A stretch of 64,000 nt of DNA from Eunapius fragilis (GCA_963681505.1 OY811985.1:2528713-2592712), one strand, 5' to 3'; counted from the stretch's first letter, positions 36,370 to 45,921 are shown. The notes: a model not told the origin generated them from the sequence alone. Numbers and translations: made by a program.

Positions 36370-36921
36370 ATGGCAGCAGATGACCTTACGGGGTTTTTTA
36401 ATCAAGAGGGGTCAGAGGAGGAAGAGGATGACATACATCCTCCGACTCCTCTCCCCTTCACCCCGCCACCTCCAGAAGCCCCGCCACTACCAGCAGCGCT
36501 ACCCCCGCCGGCACCACCAGCGCTGCCCCCGCCGGCACCACCAGCGCTACCCCCGCCGGCACCACCAGCGCTGCCCCCGCCGGCACCACCAGCGCTGCCC
36601 CCGCCGGCACCACCAGTGCTGCCCCCGCCGGCACCACCAGCGCTACCCCCGCCGGCACCACCAGCGCTGCCCCCACCGGCACCACCAGCGCTGCCCCCGC
36701 CGGCACCACCAGCGCTACCCCCGCCGGCACCACCAGCGCTTCCCCCGCCGGCACCACCAGCGCTGCAACCGCCGCCTGTGCTCCCTCCCTGGCCACTGCC
36801 ACCCTGGCAGTGGCCAGCATGGCGGGGAGGCCGGGGAGGAGGACGTCCCCGCAGGAGACGAGGGCGCGGGCGAGGACAACAAATAATTTATAGTACATAT
36901 AATTATAATTATTATTATTAA
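36370..36921 (+). CDS. Pro-rich protein with Arg/Gly-rich tail, 183 residues
   Basis: The ATG follows directly after an acceptor site. The N-terminus is acidic (GSEEEEDDIHPP). Then eleven units of LPPPAPPA type (24 bp each, one Val variant), a PPWP/PPWQ segment, and a C-terminal RGG/RRRRGRGRG region suited to nucleic-acid or protein binding, ending in Tyr/Asn. The related tail in E2 and the duplicate at 36988-37150 show it belongs to the element, not the host. No known domain. The repeat number is likely unstable. It could also be a downstream exon of the repeat-protein gene. Confidence 0.5.
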   Translation: MAADDLTGFFNQEGSEEEEDDIHPPTPLPFTPPPPEAPPLPAALPPPAPPALPPPAPPALPPPAPPALPPPAPPALPPPAPPVLPPPAPPALPPPAPPALPPPAPPALPPPAPPALPPPAPPALPPPAPPALQPPPVLPPWPLPPWQWPAWRGGRGGGRPRRRRGRGRGQQIIYSTYNYNYYY

Positions 36922-37710
36922 AGTTATTTATTGAAATGATACTACATATACAACATTTACAGTTTTAAGCTACACAATTTTACTAAGAGCGCTGCCCCCG
37001 CTGCCACCGCCGCCTGTGCTCCCTCCCTGGCCTGCATGGCCACTGCCACCCTGGCAGAACCCAGCATGGCGGGGAGGCCGGGGAGGAGGACGTCCCCGCA
37101 GGAGACGAGGGCGCGGGCGAGGACAACCAATAATTAATAGTACAAATTCATATAATTATAAAAGGCCAGATGGAATTTCAATGGTTCCCTGGAAAGAGGG
37201 GAAACTCCTTGTGTGGGATGCTACATGCAGAGACACCTTGGCACCATCATATCTCTCCACTGCTGAAAGAGGCCCAGGATTGGTAGCAGCAGAGGCTGAA
37301 TCTCAAAAGAGGAAGAAGTATTCCTCTCTTGGAGCTAAATACTTCTTTGTTCCCATAGCATGTGAGTCTCTTGGTGTGTTTGGTGCTGAAACATTGTCCT
37401 TTCTTAAGGACCTTGGCCATCGTCTGCACAAAACCACTGGAGACTCACAATCCTACCAATTCTTACTCCAGCGCCTTTCTGTGGCAATCCAGAGAGGAAA
37501 TTCTACCTCCGTCTTGGGAACATTAAGTTCCTTTGATGGTTTAGATGACTTTTAGTTCTGTGTGCGAGTGATCGAGTGTGTTAGTGTGCCAGTACATTGT
37601 ATATGTTAGGTTGTGTTGTTGTTAGCCATATATGTTAGTTTATATAATAATGTAGTTCTGTATGTGCATTTATTCCTTTCATGTAATCTCTTGTAACTTT
37701 ATTATTACCT

Positions 37711-37750
<40 letters not shown>

Positions 37751-37827
37751 TCTTATTATTAAAGTTATTTATTGAAATGATACTACATATACAACATTTA
37801 CAGTTTTAAGCTACACAATTTTACTAA
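36760..37827 (+). repeat. Tandem duplication split by a retroelement insertion
   Basis: A ~225-bp unit (GCGCTGC...CTGTGCTCCCTCCCTGGCC ... AATTTTACTA) ends at 36985 and starts again at ~36988. The second copy is interrupted after ~37160 and resumes at 37748 with TTATTAAAGTTATTTATTG up to 37827. The insert is 37161-37747. Confidence 0.8.
37161..37747 (+). mobile_element. 5'-truncated retroelement end with poly(A)
   Basis: An ~590-bp insert starting inside an open frame and ending in a 34-base A run (37714-37747). The frame from ~37159 to 37555 codes KRPDG, LLVWDAT, then KRKKY and a C-terminal QRLSVAIQRGN segment. The PD...D-x-T...K..KY spacing resembles the restriction-like endonuclease of early-branching non-LTR retrotransposons. 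The fragment has no reverse transcriptase. It arrived after the tandem duplication. Target duplication not resolved. Confidence 0.65.
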
Positions 37828-37865
37828 ACAAAAAACAATACACTGAAACGGAGAAGGTGAGGAGA

Positions 37866-38072
37866 CTAACATCCAGTTGCCATTGAACGGGACAGCAGAG
37901 CTCTGGCATTCGCTCTAACTAGGACCAAGTTTAACCTGCCATAGAGAGCCGAAGTGGCCTGGGACTTGCAACAATTTGATCTAATTGCCAGGCGCGCTGC
38001 CAGTTGAGAAAAGTTTGTCTGTGTTTCTTGACCCCAACATCCATAAACCTCAACTGCCAAAGGTACACACAC
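37866..38072 (-). pseudogene. Remnant of a related endonuclease C-terminus
   Basis: The minus-strand frame with PLAVEVYGCWG, LAARLAIR and LYGRLNLVLVRANARA has the same layout as the C-terminal part of 37159-37555 (FVPIACESLGVFG ... QRLSVAIQRGN), so it is another member of that family in the opposite direction. The N-terminal active-site part is absent. Confidence 0.5.
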
Positions 38073-38209
38073 ACACCCAAGCTCTGAGCACTTTGTGTCA
38101 TTGCTGGCATGTTTTCTGTTTGTTATTGCATTAAGAATTAAAGGGGATCGTCCAAATTCTATGTGCTCTTCCTACATTTCATCGACTACGGTGAAAAAAA
38201 ACCTATGAA

Positions 38210-38500
38210 ACAAGTAAATAAAAACATTCTCTAACGAGAGAGTTGTTGGTATATAGGATTGACCAATGGTGGTGTAAAAAGCACGGAAACAAGAGTGACA
38301 GAAATTTTACTGGAAAATTGAAATAGGCCTATATTTAGCACACAATATAACACACATGCCTGAGTAATGGGCTAAATATAGGCCTATTTCAATTTTCCAG
38401 TAAAATTTCTGTCACTCTTGTTTCCGTGCTTTTTACACCACCATTGGTCAATCCTATATACCAACAACTCTCTCGTTAGAGAATGTTTTTATTTACTTGT
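38210..38500. repeat. Terminal palindrome of E3
   Basis: 291 bp, arms almost identical to each other and to those of E2 (ACAAGTAAATAAAAACATTC, TCTCT AACG AGAGA, TATATAGGATTGACC). The centre differs from E2. Confidence 0.9.
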
Positions 38501-39587
38501 AGATATTAAAGATCTGAACGGACTGTAGCAGTTGGAAGCTGCTTGTGAACTTTGTCTCATAACACTACTGTTTGTTCATTAGAAATGCGTCGGAAAGAAA
38601 TATGATCTGAGGAGTATACTAGGCCTTTTATATTTAAGAGTTGATGCTCGCTAAGCCTTATAGATCTATTTCATTACCGGGTGCAGTTAACTGCATCTTT
38701 TGCTTGACTGTCTAAATCAGACAGGTGCCGCCTTTCCAAAAAATAATAAACACACATTAACATGACAGATGCTGTGGTGAGATACTTTCTTCATCCTGTC
38801 TGTTGAAAGTTAGTTTAGGCATGATTTTTGATGTTTAGGTGACTTACCTAGCTTGTATGAATACTGGAGTTTTTCAGGCTGTTTCTACACCGTGCTGCAG
38901 TATCTCTACTGCGTGGAGAGGCGTTGAAGTTTATTACTGTAATTCGCCAGCATTTCAGGTAGATATGCAGCTAGAATGTTTGGTGTTAGTTTATTATTAG
39001 GAGCATTTCAAATGTAATTTGCAACCATAACTCCTAGTTTTCTCATGGGAAAAAAATGTATTAATGCAATGCTGATAGCTTGTCTTGGAACCATGCACTA
39101 TACGAGCAGTATACACGTAATGTATATGGTTTTAATTAGCATAAAGTGCTTGTTTGTATATTTTGAAAGTTAGTGTGTTCTATTAAGGAATGTTGTGTAG
39201 TCTACAGCTTGTGGAACATAAAAATGTTTTCTTGTATAGAAAGAAATTGTGCCATTGTTAGAAGTTGTACAATATTCAATGTAGTAACTCATGTTGCTTT
39301 GTCTATGCAGCAGTGACAGTACTACTGCTTGGGGATACTTACTGCAGTGTCCGTTGTTCAAGGGGGTGTGGAATGCCTTCATAGCATATGAATGCATAGT
39401 ACATGGAAAGTGTACCATGCAGTGTACAAATTGAGCCTGCAGAAATTCCAGTGGTAGTTTTGAGCTATTCAGTACAAACGTAAGCCAAATACAGCTGTGT
39501 ATTCTTCCTTAGTAAAATATTCAATGGTACTTGTTTGCAGTCACCCAGCTCTTAGTTTATGGGTAGGATCAGAGATAAGTTTTAATT

Positions 39588-39618
<31 letters not shown>

Positions 39619-39856
39619 GGGGGATGAATTTTGGAGTGAGTGGGGAATGGGAATGCAAAGCAATGAGGGGTACTGGGCTCCTTCCATTATCATAGAACCA
39701 ACTAGCAATAGGCTTGTATCTAATTATCTCCGCATTTTTGCTCCACATTATAAGATAATGCGAGCAGCAATGAAATTAATAGATGCTAGATATTTTTTCC
39801 ATATATATATATATCCCCATAAAGTACTACAGCCATAAGGTCTTGCTACATGTATA
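38501..39856. other. Intergenic, no gene seen
   Basis: No supported frame. Contains the T12-G26 run near its end. Confidence 0.5.
39586..39623 (+). repeat. T12 followed by 26 G
   Basis: Twelve T (39586-39597) then twenty-six G (39598-39623), the longest homopolymer run of G in the window. Confidence 0.95.
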
Positions 39857-40142
39857 TACTGGTACATGAGGGACATCCTTATACTGGTACATGAGGGACA
39901 CCCTTATACTGGTACATGAGGGACATCCTTATACTGGTACATGAGGGACATCCTTATACTGGTACATGAGGGACATCCTTATACTGGTACATGAGGGACA
40001 TCCTTATACTGGTACATGAGGGACATCCTTATACTGGTACATAAGGGACATCCTTATACTGGTACATGAGGGACATCCTTATACTGGTACATGAGGGACA
40101 TCCTTATACTGGTACATGAGGGACATCCTTATACTGGTACAT
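39857..40142 (+). repeat. 25-bp tandem repeat, ~11 units
   Basis: The unit contains ACTGGTACATGAGGGACATC; copies differ at one or two places (GACACC, ATAAGG). The same unit occurs inverted at 58984-59055. Confidence 0.95.
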
Positions 40143-40923
40143 GCTCTCTCATCACTCCTTCCCTCCTCCTCCTCTAACCCCTCCTTCCTGTAACCTTGAA
40201 AGGTATTGTCCCTTTCTTGGCTGCACCCACTCCACCATCAGCTTTGGCAGCTCTGTTCCTCTGGTTGAGCTGAATTATCCTGTTGTGCTGACTTATCCTG
40301 TTGAGCCACTATGGAAAAAGGCAGTTATACACCTAGTGTATTTGTACTATATACGCAAAGTTATACACCAAAATGTATTTGGCTGGTATACAATAAGTGT
40401 ATTACAAGCGTATAACAAGTGTAACACTGTTATACACACGTGCACACGTCGTTGCGGTAAGTGTGCGACAAGATTTTGATTGCAGGTGTTATACGTACAG
40501 TACACATAATGTGTATAACTTGTGTGCAATACACCGTATATCTTATTTTCTGTTATAATTTTTAAAAAGCCATTACGTCTGTCAATATGCAATTAGTATC
40601 AAGGATACTGCATACTACTTTTGTGATGCACGCGACCAGAATGGAGAGTTTGACTGGTTTTTTTCTTCTTGCTAGCTATAGCATTACGATCCATGTGGTT
40701 CTATTGTCATTACAACTGTCGGGCTTACATGTAATTGTGGGTGCATGGTGGCGTGTGAGAGGCGTTTGTTTGTCATATATTACCGTATAATATCCGAAAC
40801 ACTTAATTTCGTGCGCGAGACAGGTAATATTGCTCACCGCTACATATTAATATAATCATTCTTGTGCTTCGATCGTTGTAGATTTGACGCTCTTTGTAAC
40901 TTAGTGAAGTTGTTTTTCTCAAA
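40143..40923. other. Region before the second repeat-protein gene
   Basis: A CT-rich patch, then A/T-rich DNA. The last ~60 bp (CTTGTGCTTCGATCGTTGTA and GTGAAGTTGTTTTTCTC) is nearly identical to the sequence before the broken copy at 42704. Confidence 0.55.
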
Positions 40924-41519
40924 ATGCCTTCACGTCAGGAAAAGAAGAAAGCCAAACGACCAGCAAAGTCCCTCAAAACTCGAGACGACGTATTAGATTC
41001 TGCCCGAGCGAGCTACAAAGCAGAGCCTGAAAAGAAACGGGCCTCTCGATGCGCAAGGTATCGAGCAGATCCTGAAAAGGAACGGGCCTCTCGAAACGCA
41101 AGGTATCGAGCAGAGCCTGAAAAGGAACGGGCCTCTCAATGTGACAACTATCGAGCAGAGCCTGAAAAGAAACGGGCCTCTGAACGTGAGAAGTATCGAA
41201 CAGAGCCTGAAAAGAAACGGGCCTCTGAACGTGAGAAGTATCGAGCAGAGCCTGAAAAGAAACGGGCCTCTGAACGTGAGAAGTATCGAGCAGAACCTGA
41301 AAAGAGACAGGCAACTGAAAGTGAGAAGTATCGAGCAGAGCCTGAAAAGAAACGGGCCTCTGAACGTGAGAAGTATCGAGCAGAGCCTGAAATGAAACGG
41401 ACCTCTCGATGCGCCAGGTATCGAGCGGAGCCTGAAAAGGAAAGGGCTGCTAAAAGACAACGATATTGGCAGAGTCCTGAACGTGCTCGCTTGGCGAAAA
41501 GAGTTAAGGTCACTCAAAG
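40924..41519 (+). CDS. Second 15-residue-repeat protein, first exon
   Basis: The ATG begins MPSRQEKKKAKR. Eight or more units of the type AEPEKKRASEREKYR (45 bp) follow, then a SPERARLAKR segment and VTQR at a conserved donor CAAAG|GTATGT, phase 2 as in the E3 gene. No stop interrupts the frame up to the donor, but no second exon was found downstream; read through, the frame stops at 41586. The repeat sequence differs from E3 (EPEKKRAS versus EDLEENRAA), so the two genes diverged by unit replacement while keeping unit length, start and splice site. It lacks the hairpin module and palindrome of its own. Confidence 0.65.
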
Positions 41520-41992
41520 GTATGTCGTACTTGTACATGTACCGATAGCTACTACATTTGTACGTACCTATATTTCATGTACTTAATTTTGGTATACCAT
41601 AGATAGTAACTATCTATGGGTATACTTTGTGAGATCTCCACGTGTGATTCGGGTGGTGTAATGAATAGCTACAGTTGTGGGTTTGCTTGTGATTGTATGT
41701 TTTTCATGTATTATGTATGTATTCTATAATTATCGAGAGTTACGTTAATCGCTTGTTAAACCCATACCGAAGCAGGTATGCTCGGGTTGGCACTAAAAAG
41801 AGATAGAGGTGTGGTTACTGCTATCTTCCATGTATGCAGTGGTTTGCTCATATTACAAGTCTCATCAACACCTAATCTAATCGCATCGTATAGCCAAACC
41901 AATGAGACTATTGAAATGGAGGCATTATTTAGAGAAAGAGAACAGGTTACTCGTACGTTCCATGAATAGGAATCGCAACTCCACTAGGTTAT
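41520..41992. other. Downstream of the second repeat-protein gene
   Basis: Probably intron or decayed element. Contains an imperfect inverted repeat near 41759-41788 (CATACC...GGTATG). No exon identified. Confidence 0.4.
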
Positions 41993-42222
41993 AGTTACGT
42001 TAGTAACTCTCATATAGGATTTGACCCCGATTATGAAGTCATTAGAAAAATGCGACCCGCTTCTAACAAGACTCCTGACGAGCGGATGGCTTACCTTGCT
42101 GTCGTCATCGTACAAGAAGGCAACAACAAGCAGTTTCGTGTTTGTTTGATGTCACAAAACCGCGTGGTTGTAGAGAACAAAACTATTTTCCAAACTCGTA
42201 CCCAGTCCCACGTATTTCTCGT

Positions 42223-42224
42223 TC

Positions 42225-42256
<32 letters not shown>

Positions 42257-42312
42257 CTTCTTCTTCTCCTCCTCCTCCTCCTCCTCTTCTTCTTCTTCTT
42301 CTTCTTCTTCTT
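42223..42312 (+). repeat. Trinucleotide microsatellite of E4
   Basis: GTT repeats then CTT, CTC and CTT repeats. It sits at the module position where E2/E3 have GAC/GTC repeats and E1 has GAA/GAT. Confidence 0.9.
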
Positions 42313-42703
42313 GACCACGCATAACTCGGGATAGGAACACTTTTAAGAAATGAAAATCACACCAATGGCTTCAGAATTCGTTGGCATTCTCGCTTCTGTG
42401 GTCAAAACGTCTCGAAGCTACATGACATTTATCAGTGGTTGTGTTAGCAAATCACGTGTAGTAAAGCTTACTGCACTGACACGACTCGGATAGGTCATAC
42501 TTCGCTCTTTATACAAAGTACTAGAAGTATACATGATGTAATCAAGTGTGTACGGTCTGGGCACTACACGTAGTGGTAATTAACTGTGGCATGTATCCAG
42601 TTGTGCATTTAATAATGTGCACGTGCGTACTATAATCATTCTTGTGCGTCGATCGTTGTTGGTTTGACGCTCTTTGTAACTTAGTGAAGTTGTTTTTCTC
42701 AAA

Positions 42704-42990
42704 ATGCCTTCACATCAGGAAAAGAAGAAAGCCAAACGACGAGCAAAGTACCTCAAAACTTTTGAGACGATGTATTAGATTCAGCCCAAGCGGAACTACA
42801 AAGCAGAGCCTGAAAAGAAACGGGCCTCTCAACGTGAAAACTATCGAGCAGAGCCTGAAAAGAAATGGACCTCTCGACGTGCAAGGTATCGAGCAGATCC
42901 TGAAAAGGAACGGGCTGCTAAAAGACAGCAATATTGCCATAGTCTTGAACGTGCATCTCGCTAGGCGAAAAGAGTTAAGGTCACTCAAAG
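42704..42990 (+). pseudogene. Broken repeat-protein gene in E4
   Basis: Starts MPSHQEKKKAKRRAKYLKT and shifts frame, stopping at 42776. Units of EPEKK...type remain in another frame, with stops, to CAAAG|GTATGT at 42990. Only about three units are left. Confidence 0.8.
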
Positions 42991-43082
42991 GTATGTCGTA
43001 CCTTTACAACCTCCCTCTCATATCAAGATGGATTACTTAACCTGCTACGGCTCATAATCGGGTATGAATAAAAATCAATGAA

Positions 43083-43372
43083 ACAAGTAAATAAAAAACC
43101 TTCTCAATGAGAAAGTTGGTGGGATATAGGATTTGAAGGCAATGGTGGTGCAAAAAGCAAGGAAACAAGGGTCTGTAATAGTAAGGGAAAATGTCATAGT
43201 CCTATATTTAGCACACGAACATAGTATATGCTACAAGCGGGCCGCTAAATATAGGACTATGACATTTTCCCTTACTATTACAGACCCTTGTTTCCTTGCT
43301 TTTTGCACCACCATTGCCTTCAAATCCTATATCCCACCAACTTTCTCATTGAGAAGGTTTTTATTTACTTGT
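43083..43372. repeat. Terminal palindrome of E4
   Basis: 290 bp. Arms start ACAAGTAAATAAAAA, then TTCTC AAT GAGAA, GATATAGGATTTG, GGTGGTGCAAAAAGCAAGG and GTAATAGTAAGGGAAAATG. The two arms are near-identical to each other but clearly differ from those of E2/E3. Confidence 0.9.
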
Positions 43373-44557
43373 ATAATTAGAACACAATATGATATTTACT
43401 GTTCATCCCTACCCTTGGAAAACTCATTAAAAATTTGACGATAACATTTCTACAGCCATCATATGGCATGTGCATTTGAAAAAGGGACTCAATATTGCTA
43501 CAACTATCCTTCTATTTAACTTCAGCTCTACGCATGCTGTAGCATCTGCTTCTGGGCTGTTTTTTCTTATGCACACACGAAGGTTCCAAATTGGCGCAAA
43601 ATAATCCTTTCAGTCAGGGCTTTGTAACTCTTTTCCCGCCTTTATAAGTCCCCTTCAAAACAAATGAATCAAGTAGTATCATCGTATGCTCGAGAGTACA
43701 TATCTTTATCCTGTGGTGCTGCGTCTTCTGTCCGCTGGTATAAATCAAAATAACATACGACCTTAATCATGAATAAATCGCTCTGCGCACATAATTCAGA
43801 GGCCTTGGAATCATATGTGGGGTTAAAAAAGGAATTCAAAGCTTTATACAACTGCTGCTCATTTGATGACTTGTTAAAAGAGATCCTCGTGCAACAGTTT
43901 TGTATGCTATGGGCAGTTGTAAAATGGCGCATACCTGGTGTTGGTATGAGTCAGTGGGAACTCTTGACGTTTCTAACATATTGTTCCCCTCTCAAGATAT
44001 ACCATAATAAAAGGACAGCTCCACCTTTGTTTAAACAGTACCTTCTTCATTGGAGGTTTCTTTGTGGCATTGTCCTAGTTTGCTTGAACCTGCCGCTATA
44101 TATACAACATGCAATAGAAATGTATGTTGCACTTGATCAATGCAACGCTAGCCTTATAGGCCATCCAGTATAAGCATCATTTTATGCAATCGTACACAAA
44201 CCATTCAGCCCATTCTTAGGCATGCTTATAAGCACTCTTCCTATTTACACCACTCACCAGGTCAGGTTTAGCTGTCTATGTTATTCCTATCACAGATATG
44301 CCATGTCACATGCCTGTAAATGAACTTTCCCTGTTTATTCCAAGCACAGACATGCCAGCATAACCATTCTGTCTATGTACACTACTATCTATCAAAATGC
44401 CAGTGCACTCATTTATATCAGTCATGTGTATTTTTATACTGACCACTATATGGACATGTCAGCATAATAATTCTGTCTCATGTTTCATACAGTAGGCATT
44501 GCTGGATAACCACAATCTCAATTACGCTTTTGGGGGATGGGGGGGGGGGGGGGGCTT
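43373..44557. other. Intergenic, no supported gene
   Basis: A 134-residue frame (43769-44173) has no recognised motif and I do not call it. A 16-base poly(G) run at 44539-44554 ends just before the LTR. Confidence 0.45.
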
Positions 44558-44686
44558 TGTGAAGAACTGGACTTGGTAGGAGCATGTGCAGTGATTGCAT
44601 TTATTGGACTATTTAAGTTGAGTGCACGTTGTAATTGCCATTCCATAATCCCTATTTTGGATTTCTGTGTGTTATCGGACATTACA
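44558..44686 (+). repeat. 5' LTR, 129 bp
   Basis: Begins TGTGAAGAACTGG and ends GGACATTACA (TG...CA). Differs from the 3' LTR at four positions (~3%). Followed by TTGGCAACAAGGATGG, a likely primer binding site starting with TGG. Confidence 0.92.
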
Positions 44687-44709
44687 TTGGCAACAAGGAT
44701 GGGATACCA

Positions 44710-45399
44710 ATGTCGGCGGTGTTCGGAACTGTGACTGAGTTTGTGGAAGGGGTTGAGGAATGGCCCCAGTACGTAGACAGATTAGAGCAGTTCTTTGCTG
44801 CGAATGGAATTGAAGTGGAGGGTAAGAAGCGCTCAATTTTGTTATCAGTGGTAGGTGCTCAGATGTATCAGTTACTAACCAGTTTGGTAGCTCCAGAAAA
44901 ACCTGACAGTAAAACATATGATCAATTGAAGAATATCGTAGAGCAGCACCTGAGTCCCCCACCGTCAGAGATAGTTCAACGATACAGGTTCCACACTTGT
45001 GTGCAACAAGAAAGTGAGCCGGTGGCGAGTTATGTATGCCGGTTGAGGGAGGTTGCAAGAAGGTGTAATTTTGGGCAAGCGCTGTCAGAAATGTTAAGAG
45101 ACAGGCTCTTGTGTGGAGTAAATGATGAAAGAATCCAAAAACGGTTGCTGTTGGGAGCAAAACTGACGTTAGACGGAGCGTTGAAAATTGCACAAGCGCA
45201 AGAGGCAGCGGAAAAATGTTCGAGAGAAATCTCGGCGAAGAGTCAGGTTACTGTGCATATGGTGAAGAAAAGTGTTCTGGGTTCGACGGTGCAATGTTTT
45301 TGCTGTGGGAGAGCTGACCATGTGGCAGATAAGTGCCCCTTTTTAACCGCTCGATGTTTTAGGTGTCAGAAGACCAGGACACATTCGCAAAGTGTGTAA
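44710..45399 (+). pseudogene. Ty3-like Gag with zinc knuckle
   Basis: The ATG at 44710 (MSAVFGTVTEF). A capsid-like region is followed by a CCHC knuckle, CFCCGRADHVADKC. The second knuckle begins CFRCQK but an extra base shifts the frame, and the protein stops at 45399. Gag packages element RNA. A translational frameshift for Pol is conceivable, but the shift lies inside the knuckle, so mutation is more likely. Confidence 0.8.
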
Positions 45400-45921
45400 G
45401 CAGCAGCTGAAGAAGAGCGGAACTCGAAAGGAAGGAGTTGACATGGTGACAGTAGAAGACCAAGAAGGTGGTGTGGAAGATGAAGGAGAATACTTCACCT
45501 GTTTACAGCACCTTAGGGTACATGCCTTAAACAAAGGTACAGGTAAACCTATTGTGTGTGAGGTGAGTGTTGATGGAGTGAACATAACAATGGAGTTAGA
45601 CACAGGTCTGCTGTATCGATTGTATCTGAAGATGTGTTCAGTCATAGGTGGCCCAGACAAAAGTTGGTGGACTCCACATTGCAGTTATGCACATATTCTG
45701 GAGAGGTATTGAAGGTGCTTGGAAAATGGGAAGCAAAAGTGGAATACAAAGGCCAAGTAACCAGGTTGCCAGTGATGGCGGTGAAAGGATCAGGGCCATC
45801 GTTGCTTGGAAGGAATTGGCTGGAACATTTGAAGGTAGACTGGGCTGCAGTGTTGATGGTGGTAAGAAGTAAGGAGGAGCTGGTAAAATCATTAGTAGAA
45901 GAGTTTAAAGAGGTTTTTTAA
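45392..45921 (+). pseudogene. Protease region, frameshifted
   Basis: VSVDGVNITMELDTG holds the aspartic protease DTG, but the residues after it (LLYRL) are not the usual A-S. Sequence then continues in a second frame with LLGRNWL, a block typical of the protease C-terminus in Ty3 elements. Confidence 0.72.

Larger units (their letters stand above)
34178..38500 (+). mobile_element. Hairpin/palindrome-ended element, copy E3 (most complete)
   Basis: Order: hairpin AACCTGC-GGCA-GCAGGTT (34178-34195), ATATAGGATTG, module with GTGTCATAAAACGGTGTGG and a (GTC)n patch (~34410-34432), GAAGCGATTGGTAC inverted, TATA box, repeat-protein gene, second TATA box, Pro-rich/RGG gene, a local duplication carrying a retroelement fragment, a second endonuclease remnant, and the palindrome 38210-38500. 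The right end matches E2 in inverse orientation, including flanks of the palindrome (GGTGAAAAAAAAC). Confidence 0.75.
41993..43372 (+). mobile_element. Hairpin/palindrome-ended element, copy E4
   Basis: Hairpin AGTTAC-GTTA-GTAACT (41993-42008), CTCATATAGGATTTG, module with GATGTCACAAAACCGCGTGG, a trinucleotide patch (42223-42312), GGCTTCAGAATTC end, gene remnant at 42704, palindrome 43083-43372. Same order as E3 in 1.4 kb. The hairpin stem sequence is unlike E1-E3 but the 4-nt loop and the distance to ATATAGGA are kept. Confidence 0.72.

Noticed and set aside
39857..40142. Regular repeats resembling a CRISPR array
   Set aside because: Units are directly adjacent without unique spacers, and the DNA is eukaryotic.
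40973..41538. Antisense and shifted open frames over the repeat-protein gene
   Set aside because: The 45-bp unit happens to lack stops in most frames. Only the frame starting MPSR has the conserved start and in-phase donor.
41993..43372. Helitron 3' end (hairpin followed by CTRR) at E4
   Set aside because: CTAG followed by T does occur a few bases outside the E4 hairpin, but E1-E3 have no CTRR there, so it is probably chance.
43769..44173. 134-residue frame before the LTR element
   Set aside because: No recognisable motif, no splice support, and an overlapping frame on the other strand.
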